Shown here piece after piece: positions 1-5,475 of a DNA stretch of 11,369 nucleotides (positions are counted from its first letter, which is position 1; every line of letters starts with the position of its first letter). The notes beneath the pieces are model-generated. The model ran no database searches. It saw nothing but the letters and a program-made list of their open reading frames with translations, and had not been told where the DNA came from. The DNA lies in NCBI GenBank assembly GCA_043766165.1, contig JAYUIJ010000035.1:1-11369 (forward strand), read 5' to 3'. The stretch is from CAIJZX01 sp043766165 (GTDB taxonomy: Bacteria > Patescibacteriota > Patescibacteriia > SBBC01 > CAIJZX01). The position numbers and the translations under genes were made by a program.

Positions 1-32
1 CACACAGCGCGCCCTTAAGGGCGCGCTGTGTG
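1..32 (-). terminator. Perfect 32-bp palindrome, probable terminator of the 56-445 gene
   Basis: Bases 1-16 and 17-32 are exact reverse complements, giving a GC-rich stem (arm begins CACACAGCGCGCCC) closed over TTAA. It lies 23 bases beyond the stop of the minus-strand gene at 56-445, where an intrinsic terminator is expected. The T-tract that would follow on the minus strand lies outside the window. On the plus strand only TTTGTGGGG follows, so it is a poor terminator in that direction unless it works both ways. A protein-binding palindrome is the alternative. Confidence 0.55.
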
Positions 33-55
33 TTTGTGGGGTGTTCAGAACAGGA

Positions 56-445
56 TTATTTATATATATCCATCCACACGCCAGCAATCAAGGCCAGAAT
101 GGATGAAGCAAAAATAACGTAATAATTCCATTTCTCGTGTGACGATTGCAATGTGGCAAACAAATATTCCATCCCCGCTCGGTCTTCATCAGACAACTCT
201 TTAAGCTGCGGAATTTTTTCGGCCAACTTCAACTCTTGAACAACTCGTCCCCGACGCTTGGCAATGTCATACCGATGCAGGAAATAAATAACAAATCCAA
301 CCGTGCCAATATACCAAATACTTCGCAGCAACAACGGATTTGCGGTAGTAAAGAAAATAATCAGACGATAGAGAATCGTCGAAATAATACCAATCCAAAA
401 AAATAACAAGCGGGTAGCGGGGCGATGCAGGGTTGGAATGCTCAT
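56..445 (-). CDS. Small three-helix membrane protein, unknown function
   Basis: This is a 129-residue protein whose function I do not recognise. Three hydrophobic segments are visible at about residues 12-33, 38-57 and 106-126. A basic stretch (HRYDIAKRRGR, 57-67) follows helix 2, and a soluble charged loop of about 45 residues separates helices 2 and 3. By the positive-inside rule this loop is probably cytoplasmic. The ATG at 445 has no Shine-Dalgarno sequence. A -10-like TATACT ends 6 bases upstream, so the message is probably leaderless. The gene follows the GNAT gene by 32 bases and is followed by a strong palindrome, so it seems to be the last gene of its run. The hydropathy pattern and lack of competing frames make it a believable gene. 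The family is unassigned. Confidence 0.75.
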   Translation of the reverse strand: MSIPTLHRPATRLLFFWIGIISTILYRLIIFFTTANPLLLRSIWYIGTVGFVIYFLHRYDIAKRRGRVVQELKLAEKIPQLKELSDEDRAGMEYLFATLQSSHEKWNYYVIFASSILALIAGVWMDIYK

Positions 446-451
446 GGCGTT

Positions 452-481
452 AGTATATCAATACAATAGCCTGCCTGTCAC
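452..481 (-). promoter_or_regulatory. Sigma70-like promoter for 56-445, apparently leaderless
   Basis: Read on the minus strand, GTGACA (481-476, 5 of 6 to TTGACA) and TATACT (457-452, 5 of 6 to TATAAT) are 18 bases apart. Only AACGCC separates the -10 hexamer from the ATG, so transcription would begin at or next to the A of the start codon. The -35 overlaps the end of the GNAT gene. This would let the membrane protein be made separately from its upstream neighbours. Confidence 0.55.
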
Positions 482-1008
482 TGACGCCAACGCGTATAGA
501 CGTACGTATCCAGCCACCGCCCTCCTTTTTTGACACTTCGAATTTCGTGAGCCGTTTTTGTAAATCCATTTTTCTCCAATACTCGAGCCGAAGCTTGGTT
601 AAACATAAACGTTTTCGCAATGATCCGATCAATCGGCCAATAGGAAAAGACATGTGGAACAAATGTTTGCACGACTTTGCTCATAATACCCTGCCCATGT
701 CGCGCCGAAGCTAACCAGTATCCCAACTCAGCCTGATCTCCCGCTCGATTAGCACTAATCGATCCAACCACACGGTCATCAATAGTAATTGCTACATTCC
801 GATGATCACTATGCGACTGACGATACTCACGTTGACAACCAAGTATCCACTTACGAGCATCGGCCAAGGTGTATGGATAAGGAATGGCGGATGTCATCCG
901 AGCAATTTTGGGATCATTGATGGCTAACCGTAAATTAGCCACATCGCTTAGACGATATGGTCGAATGGTGCAGACTGCAATTGATGAAACTTTTAACGGT
1001 AACTTCAT
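478..1008 (-). CDS. GNAT family N-acetyltransferase, RimJ/RimL type
   Basis: This 176-residue protein should transfer an acetyl group from acetyl-CoA to an amine; the substrate cannot be told from sequence. It follows the RimJ/RimL-like GNAT pattern. The N-terminal strand has the IRP motif (15-17), followed by the helical region with NDP (31-33). The acetyl-CoA signature is ELGYWLASARHGQGI (94-108), where R103, G105 and G107 fit the Q/RxxGxG/A loop. The late motif NQASARVLEKNGF (137-149) is typical of this branch. I chose the ATG at 1008 over an in-frame TTG at 1035. The ATG shares one base with the TGA of the upstream gene (TGATG), which suggests translational coupling, and the protein then has the usual family length. 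No Shine-Dalgarno is visible at either start. Confidence 0.88.
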   Translation of the reverse strand: MKLPLKVSSIAVCTIRPYRLSDVANLRLAINDPKIARMTSAIPYPYTLADARKWILGCQREYRQSHSDHRNVAITIDDRVVGSISANRAGDQAELGYWLASARHGQGIMSKVVQTFVPHVFSYWPIDRIIAKTFMFNQASARVLEKNGFTKTAHEIRSVKKGGRWLDTYVYTRWRQ

Positions 1009-1307
1009 CAATGGCTCGGATGCTTGAATCGCCAACCCTCAACATACACCCACCGCCACCAGACTCGTCCGATAAAAAATCCTCCAATCATACCCAGCGC
1101 TAGAAGTATATATGTCGCCCAACCGATAACAGGATATCCGGGATTAACTGCCGCCAAAAAAATATGCACCAACAGCCCAACCATGCCGCCTAAGAGTACG
1201 GTTAAACCCAGATACACTGTCCGTTTCCAGCTCGGTTGTTTTTGGTTTGGTTTTGGGAACTTGAAGAACATGTATAGAGTATACAATAAAAAAGAAAAAC
1301 TTCCCAT
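1008..1307 (-). CDS. Small membrane protein with three hydrophobic segments, unknown function
   Basis: From the ATG at 1307 this is a 99-residue protein with hydrophobic segments at about 3-16, 30-54 and 58-82, a basic loop KPNQKQPSWKR (19-29), and a tryptophan-rich, basic C-terminus. It starts 13 bases after the stop of the 1321-1734 gene without a Shine-Dalgarno sequence. Its TGA overlaps the ATG of the GNAT gene. The same frame stays open upstream to about 1540, with a GTG at 1466 that would add 53 residues overlapping the preceding gene. Part of that extension (for example FDDHVGPQPQLSNF) looks protein-like, so the start is uncertain. The function is unknown. The overlap with both neighbours suggests one transcript. 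Confidence 0.65.
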   Translation of the reverse strand: MGSFSFLLYTLYMFFKFPKPNQKQPSWKRTVYLGLTVLLGGMVGLLVHIFLAAVNPGYPVIGWATYILLALGMIGGFFIGRVWWRWVYVEGWRFKHPSH

Positions 1308-1320
1308 GAGAGACAGGAAG

Positions 1321-1734
1321 TTAGACAACTGCGGTTGGGGTCCGACATGGTCGTCGAACTGGTTTCCAAGAACGAAAGTCACGATGACGCGGTGAACAAC
1401 GTACGTAGCCAATTGGCGGATCGGGAATGTCCTCAGACACATCCGTCTCCGGCGGATCTTGTCCACGACGCTTGGTGTAGAGTATGAGCAGAAAGACAGT
1501 GCCAGTACAGATGACGAGCGTTCCGATGGCCATCACTAAACCACCGAGAATGTGTCCAGCTAGTTTACCAATACCCGTCAGTAAAACTCCCAAACTAATG
1601 ATAACGCCGGTAGCTATCACTTCTACGGCTGAACATTGTGAGGCTAGAAGTCCGCGCCGCTGACGATGCAACGTGTAGAATATCATCAAAGCATTCGCGA
1701 TGTAGACACCTCCCAATCCCACCGTAATGAACAT
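1321..1734 (-). CDS. Small membrane protein with charged proline-rich tail, unknown function
   Basis: This 137-residue protein has three hydrophobic segments at about 2-20, 37-56 and 62-87. A basic patch (HRQRR, 23-27) follows the first. Its cytoplasmic-looking tail carries an acidic, proline-rich part (DPPETDVSEDIPDPP, 93-107) and then a basic part rich in R and P. The ATG at 1734 is well supported, since AAGGAG lies 6 bases upstream (1746-1741). A possible promoter lies just after the proS stop. The last 45 or so codons overlap another open frame of the next gene, and the R/P-rich ending looks like out-of-frame sequence, so a frameshift or a shorter natural C-terminus cannot be excluded. 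No family is recognised. Confidence 0.7.
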   Translation of the reverse strand: MFITVGLGGVYIANALMIFYTLHRQRRGLLASQCSAVEVIATGVIISLGVLLTGIGKLAGHILGGLVMAIGTLVICTGTVFLLILYTKRRGQDPPETDVSEDIPDPPIGYVRCSPRHRDFRSWKPVRRPCRTPTAVV

Positions 1735-1740
1735 GCCTTT

Positions 1741-1801
1741 CTCCTTTGTGAAGGAACAACAAAATTTCGTCTACCTTAACTCCGTGGCCTCGGGTTGTCA
1801 A
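1741..1801 (-). promoter_or_regulatory. Possible promoter and strong RBS for the 1321-1734 gene
   Basis: On the minus strand a perfect -35 TTGACA (1801-1796) begins immediately after the proS stop. A 17-base spacer leads to TAAGGT (1778-1773), which is a weak -10 with only 3 of 6 matches but correct outer bases. A leader of about 30 bases then carries AAGGAG (1746-1741), 6 bases from the ATG. The ribosome binding site is secure and the promoter less so. If real, it separates the membrane protein/GNAT genes from proS. Confidence 0.5.
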
Positions 1802-3058
1802 CTACGCTGTTAGGGATTGCGCCAATTCAGTGGTAGTGGCTGATGTCACTTCTCCGCTCTTCCGATCTTTCACTTCCCACTTCTTTGCCGCGATTGTTTT
1901 TTCGCTGACGACGACGCGAGCTGGAATACCAATCAAATCACTATCAGCAAATTTCTGTCCGGCCGACAGGTCGCGGTCATCATGGAGAACTTCAATGCCT
2001 TGCTTTCGCAGAGTTGAACACAGGTCATGGGCTGCAGCAGTTGTGGCGGCATCAGCTTTCGGGTTGATTTCAATCACATGGACATCAAAAGGCGCAATCG
2101 CTTTCGGCCAGACCATTCCGTTATCATCGGCCGTGACTTCTACTACCGTGGCTAACAGCCGTCCCACACCAATACCATAACTCCCCATCACCACCGGATT
2201 ACTCTTTCCTGCTTCATCAGTAAACATCAATCCTAACGGTTCTGAGTACCGCGTTCCTAATTTAAAGATATTACCAACTTCAATCGCCCGGGCTTCGTCA
2301 AAATCTTTGGTTGTTTTTTTGAACGTTTCCAAAACCTCATCGTTGAACACTTCTTTGTTAATAAAGAGATCCCCCTCTTTAGAAACATAGATAGTGTCTT
2401 CGCCTGCATCTGTTACTGTTTGAAATTCATGCGAGAATTTACTAAAGACTCCCCCACTTGCAAATGTTTTATGAGTGACTTCTCCAATCCCAACGGCTTG
2501 ATAAATTTTTGTATACGCTTCGGCCGCGCGTTCATAATATTCATCAAGATCAGTAACATCTTTCGTAAACGAATATAAATCTTTCATCAAAAATTCTCGG
2601 CCGCGGAGTAATCCTGATTTTGCCCGAAGTTCATTCCGAAATTTTGTTTGAAACTGATAGACAAATTTCGGCAAGTCGCGGTAGGAACCAATGAAATTCT
2701 TCATGATCCGCGTTAACGCTTCTTCATGCGTAAACGCTAAACCAAGTTCAGAATCATTTTTTAGCTTGGTCTTGAACCAATTATCAACGACCTTGTCATC
2801 CCACCGTCCGCTCTCTTTCCACAGTTCCGGATCTTGGAGCGCAGTCATGGAAATTTCCTGACCATCAATCGCGTTCATTTCACGACGGATGATATCAACA
2901 ATCTTATTTTGGACACGCAAACCCAGGGGTAACATTGAGTAGACACCAGCTTGCTCCTTATGAACAAAACCACCACGAATTAATAGTTTCGCGCTCTTAG
3001 CGGTTTCGTCAGCTGGCGTGTCTTTACGGGTTTTGGTGAAGAGATGGGATTGGCGCAT
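1802..3058 (-). CDS. proS: Prolyl-tRNA synthetase, short form without full editing insertion
   Basis: This is a class II aminoacyl-tRNA synthetase that charges tRNA-Pro with proline in the cytoplasm. Recognisable parts are motif 1 around GVYSMLPLGLRV (38-49), the strand ending FTHEEALT (109-116, in place of the usual TxEE), motif 2 FRNELRAKSGLLRGREFLMK (140-159), and motif 3 GSYGIGVGRLL (292-302). An anticodon-binding domain occupies about 323-418. At 418 residues it is far shorter than the E. coli enzyme (572). Between motifs 2 and 3 only about 40 residues (215-255) stand where the INS editing domain would be. The conserved EVGNIFKLGTRYSEP (260-274) resumes directly. The compact form is known in several bacteria, so it is probably functional. 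Mischarged Ala-tRNA-Pro would then need clearing in trans. The ATG at 3058 has no Shine-Dalgarno. A TTGACC at 3095-3090 and weak CACTAT at 3070-3065 hint at leaderless transcription. Confidence 0.96.
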   Translation of the reverse strand: MRQSHLFTKTRKDTPADETAKSAKLLIRGGFVHKEQAGVYSMLPLGLRVQNKIVDIIRREMNAIDGQEISMTALQDPELWKESGRWDDKVVDNWFKTKLKNDSELGLAFTHEEALTRIMKNFIGSYRDLPKFVYQFQTKFRNELRAKSGLLRGREFLMKDLYSFTKDVTDLDEYYERAAEAYTKIYQAVGIGEVTHKTFASGGVFSKFSHEFQTVTDAGEDTIYVSKEGDLFINKEVFNDEVLETFKKTTKDFDEARAIEVGNIFKLGTRYSEPLGLMFTDEAGKSNPVVMGSYGIGVGRLLATVVEVTADDNGMVWPKAIAPFDVHVIEINPKADAATTAAAHDLCSTLRKQGIEVLHDDRDLSAGQKFADSDLIGIPARVVVSEKTIAAKKWEVKDRKSGEVTSATTTELAQSLTA

Positions 3059-3097
3059 AGAGTAATAGTGTGCCAGAAAATAAGGTTTTGGTCAAAA

Positions 3098-3125
3098 TAG
3101 ACAAACGAATCTTGTGTGATAAGAT
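3098..3125 (+). promoter_or_regulatory. Promoter of the 3176-3496 gene
   Basis: TAGACA (3098-3103, 5 of 6) and TAAGAT (3120-3125, 4 of 6) are separated by 16 bases. A leader of about 45 bases then leads to AAGGAG (3163-3168), 7 bases before the ATG at 3176. The region is divergent from proS, with both promoters within about 60 bases. Confidence 0.5.
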
Positions 3126-3175
3126 GTTTTTACTATCGCCCTTTTACAGAAGTTCTAATCCAAAGGAGACCGTCA

Positions 3176-3496
3176 ATGCGAACATTCGACCCTGAGCACA
3201 ATGTTGATGACGCCGTTATACGGGCTCAGTTACTCACCAAGCGGGCGTTCTTACTTGCCTACGAGAAAGAAACAACACAAGAACGAGCACGAGACAATTT
3301 TTGGAGTCACATTGCTCAATCACATGTTGGGCGTCCATTGTACCCTTGTGCAGCAACAACCTGGTCAGATTACTTTCAGGATGTTGTGATGAGTGGAATC
3401 ATCAATGCACATCCGACCCACTGTCTCACAACCGAAGGACGATCTCAACTCACCGCCATTCAGCACCAACTAGCAGACCTCAACATTACACAGTAG
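3176..3496 (+). CDS. Orphan 106-residue soluble protein, possibly winged-helix-like
   Basis: This is the only complete plus-strand gene in the window, and it stands as its own transcription unit. It has a promoter at 3098-3125, AAGGAG 7 bases before the ATG at 3176, and an intrinsic terminator directly after the TAG. An upstream in-frame start at 3116 is less likely because it precedes the Shine-Dalgarno sequence. The protein has no signal peptide or membrane segment. Its middle is helical and charged (AYEKETTQERARDNF, 43-57). The C-terminal part (SGII, then HCLTTEGRSQLTAIQHQL, 82-99) faintly resembles the closing wing and helix of winged-helix proteins, where 'Y.LT..Gr..L' is common. That is a guess from pattern only. 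I do not recognise the family. Confidence 0.75.
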   Translation: MRTFDPEHNVDDAVIRAQLLTKRAFLLAYEKETTQERARDNFWSHIAQSHVGRPLYPCAATTWSDYFQDVVMSGIINAHPTHCLTTEGRSQLTAIQHQLADLNITQ

Positions 3497-3506
3497 TGTA
3501 GTGCAT

Positions 3507-3540
3507 AGAGGAACATAAACCTTCCTCTTTTTTTATTTTA
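3507..3540 (+). terminator. Intrinsic terminator of the 3176-3496 gene
   Basis: AGAGGAA (3507-3513) pairs with TTCCTCT (3522-3528) over an 8-base loop. It runs into a T-rich tract (3528-3534, then ATTTTA). It starts 10 bases after the TAG stop. Confidence 0.85.
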
Positions 3541-3575
3541 TGACAAAAGAAAGACCACCTCATGTGTAAGGTGGT
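3541..3575 (-). terminator. Intrinsic terminator of the 3591-4082 gene
   Basis: Read on the minus strand, ACCACCT (3575-3569) pairs with AGGTGGT (3560-3554) over an 8-base loop. It is followed by CTTTCTTTTG. It lies 15 bases past the stop of the minus-strand gene. With the plus-strand terminator beside it, this forms a clean convergent boundary that closes the dcw side. Confidence 0.75.
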
Positions 3576-3590
3576 ATGAATTTGTATAGA

Positions 3591-4082
3591 TTACGGCTCC
3601 GACTGCTCGACTGGCGGTCGATAGCCAGTCAAGATCTGTCGGGCAGTGTAGAACATCAGGTGTGCCCGACTACGCGTAGCCGGCTGGACCGACAGCGGGT
3701 CAAAACCGATGGGACCGATCTCCGCTACCAGCCGACCGTGTGACCAAGTGCGGAAACCAGATCGTTGAACTAGCCAGATACATTTCCTTAACTGGAAGAC
3801 CGGTTGGGCAACGGGGATGACTTCAGTGATGCCAAGTTGACGGAAGATGGGAGCTGCCTGATTTGTGACCTGCTCCGAACCTTCATATCCTGCACCCTTC
3901 GGCATCACGTGGCAATCTATGCCGATCAGGCCTAGTGCGCGCGCCGTGGTACGTTGAGCAAAAAGAAACACGTCACCTTCCTGGGCTCCTGCGATGCGGC
4001 TCGCTGCTGCTGCCAACCGCCTGTTACAAAGACTGGCCACATACTTCCGCCACGCGAACGAATACACGATCATGCCAATCAA
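3591..4082 (-). CDS. YdcF/SanA-like DUF218 domain protein, short
   Basis: This 163-residue protein resembles the C-terminal two thirds of the DUF218 (YdcF/SanA/ElyC) fold. A segment GYEGSEQVTNQ (65-75) sits where the family has its SxNTxEN-type region. It is followed by a Rossmann-like strand and helix (GITEVIPVAQPVFQLRK, 84-100) that parallels the family's 'vlLVTsxyHmxRA'. A C-terminal helix (AHLMFYTARQILTGY, 139-153) corresponds to the usual LREYLG-like end. The glycine-rich 'VVLGGG' start of the family is not seen, so the fold is shortened or diverged. The start is TTG at 4082, chosen because GGAGG (4093-4089) lies 6 bases upstream; ATG at 4073 is the alternative. Relatives in E. coli affect envelope integrity, which fits its place after murF. 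It follows murF by 130 bases and has its own terminator. The family call is moderate. Confidence 0.6.
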   Translation of the reverse strand: MIGMIVYSFAWRKYVASLCNRRLAAAASRIAGAQEGDVFLFAQRTTARALGLIGIDCHVMPKGAGYEGSEQVTNQAAPIFRQLGITEVIPVAQPVFQLRKCIWLVQRSGFRTWSHGRLVAEIGPIGFDPLSVQPATRSRAHLMFYTARQILTGYRPPVEQSEP

Positions 4083-4143
4083 CCATAACCTCCAGCGTTA
4101 TGAGTCTTGGATTATGCACTTAAAAGAACAATAATTCATTATC

Positions 4144-4172
4144 GTCCTATCACATGTACTAGACCTTGTCAA
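4144..4172 (-). promoter_or_regulatory. Weak candidate promoter between murF and the DUF218-like gene
   Basis: On the minus strand a perfect TTGACA (4172-4167) is followed after 17 bases by TAGGAC (4149-4144), which matches -10 poorly. A second TTGACC lies 12 bases upstream. It could give separate expression of the 3591-4082 gene from a leader of about 55 bases carrying GGAGG. Read-through from murF remains possible because no terminator is seen after murF. Confidence 0.35.
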
Positions 4173-4212
4173 TGCAACAGGTCAACAATACTCCGCGATG
4201 AGAAAGTTAAAT

Positions 4213-5475
4213 TTAACTATGCACCAAAAACTTCTGATCTCGCTCAGGATTATCAAGCAGAATGGCCACGGCTTTTTCCAGTTGAGAAGCAAAGTGAGAA
4301 CCTTTCAGCAGCACAGCAACACCAGGTGTCAACATCGGCTGGACAGTTGCTGCCGCAGCTTCGGCATTAGCTACATTGTAAACATTCTTTGCATCCATGC
4401 CGGCTTCAATCGCCGCATTGCCAATTCGATCAGCTAGTGGCCCGACGGTAACCAGTACATCAACGCGCAACTTTGTTATTTCCCGTCCAATTCGATCATG
4501 CCATTCTGTTGCAGCTGCACCGAGTTCAGACATCTGACCTAAAACGGCAATCCGTTTCCCTGGAATTTCTAATTCGTGTAACGTATTCAACGCTGCTTGA
4601 ACCGCTTCTGGCGAAGCATTATAGGAGTCGTCAATAATCAACGATCCGTCACGACCATGGAACAATCGCATTCTTCCGGGCGGCGGAACATAACTACTGA
4701 GTCGCTGGATAACTGACATCGCTTCATCACCAAGCACGCGTCCTACCGCAATCGCCGCGAGAATCGGATAGACTTGATGTCGACCAAGCACGCCCGGTAA
4801 AGCAATCGGAATCGTGCTGCCATCCAAACTTACTTTAGCGACCATGCCATTTGGTAAACCATGTTCATCTTTGGAAATTGCAATACTCTCAGCTTTAATG
4901 GATGCTTCCCCGGACCAACCGTAGGATATAACTTTACATTTCAATTTCGTTACAACTTCAGCCACTCGAGGATCATCAATATTCACCACAGCCGTTCCAT
5001 CGGACGGCAGCTGCCGAACAACTAATGACTCTTCAGCCACCACGCCTTCTTCACTACCAAAAAATTCCAAATGCTCAGGTGCAGCTGATGTTAAGACGCC
5101 AATCGTCGGGCGAGCCAAGTGCAGTAATGGTGCAAGGTCGCCAGGATGGTCGGCTCCAAGTTCAAGTACCAGCGCCTCCGGATACATTCCTCCAAACACT
5201 GCTTGTTTTTTACCACGCCACAGAATACCAAGCCAGCCGGCTATTGAGGTCGGCGCGCCGCCACCACTCATAATTGTAGCCGGCACGCCAACTTCACCAT
5301 TAAAGTTCCCTTCCGTTTTTCGGATCAAACGTTTGTCGTTGGCAATCGCGGCCGCTACTGCTTCCTTGGTCGCCGTTTTTCCAACCGAGCCAGCAATCGC
5401 GATTACCGTTGGTTTGTACCGACGTAAAATCATGCCAGCTAGTAAACGAAAATATATTCTAGCCAGTGATTTCAT
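4213..5475 (-). CDS. murF: UDP-MurNAc-tripeptide:D-Ala-D-Ala ligase MurF-like, without N-terminal domain
   Basis: MurF adds D-Ala-D-Ala to the UDP-MurNAc-tripeptide using ATP, in the cytoplasm. The central Mur ligase domain shows the P-loop GSVGKTATK (29-37), TEGNFNGEVGVP (54-65), LELGADHPGD (104-113) and PEHLEFFGS (133-141). The C-terminal domain shows PPGRMR (265-270) and IDDSYNASPEAV (281-292), which is the MurF-type motif, then LGQMSELG (312-319) and LLKGSHFASQLE (389-400). At 420 residues it is shorter than E. coli MurF (452). Only about 20 residues, basic and hydrophobic, precede the P-loop, so the separate N-terminal domain that binds the UDP moiety is essentially missing. The ATG overlaps the ftsI TGA (ATGA), indicating translational coupling. 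Another Mur ligase-like role is possible, but the motifs and cluster order favour MurF. Confidence 0.92.
   Translation of the reverse strand: MKSLARIYFRLLAGMILRRYKPTVIAIAGSVGKTATKEAVAAAIANDKRLIRKTEGNFNGEVGVPATIMSGGGAPTSIAGWLGILWRGKKQAVFGGMYPEALVLELGADHPGDLAPLLHLARPTIGVLTSAAPEHLEFFGSEEGVVAEESLVVRQLPSDGTAVVNIDDPRVAEVVTKLKCKVISYGWSGEASIKAESIAISKDEHGLPNGMVAKVSLDGSTIPIALPGVLGRHQVYPILAAIAVGRVLGDEAMSVIQRLSSYVPPPGRMRLFHGRDGSLIIDDSYNASPEAVQAALNTLHELEIPGKRIAVLGQMSELGAAATEWHDRIGREITKLRVDVLVTVGPLADRIGNAAIEAGMDAKNVYNVANAEAAAATVQPMLTPGVAVLLKGSHFASQLEKAVAILLDNPERDQKFLVHS

Noticed and set aside
1008..1035. TTG start at 1035 for the GNAT gene
   Set aside because: It lengthens the overlap with the upstream gene to 28 bases and adds residues not needed by the fold. 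The ATG at 1008 gives a one-base TGATG overlap.
1595..1801. 68-codon minus-strand ORF upstream of the 1321-1734 gene
   Set aside because: It lies in another frame through the promoter/RBS region and the membrane gene, has no ribosome binding site, and is rich in H/R/S as shadows are.
4205..4218. 14-bp palindrome AGTTAAATTTAACT overlapping the murF stop
   Set aside because: It is almost all A/T and gives no stable hairpin or T-tract, so it is not a credible terminator. It contains the TAA stop by position.
4107..4437. Plus-strand ORFs opposite the end of murF and its leader
   Set aside because: They are antisense to a well-supported gene, with no Shine-Dalgarno and unlikely composition.
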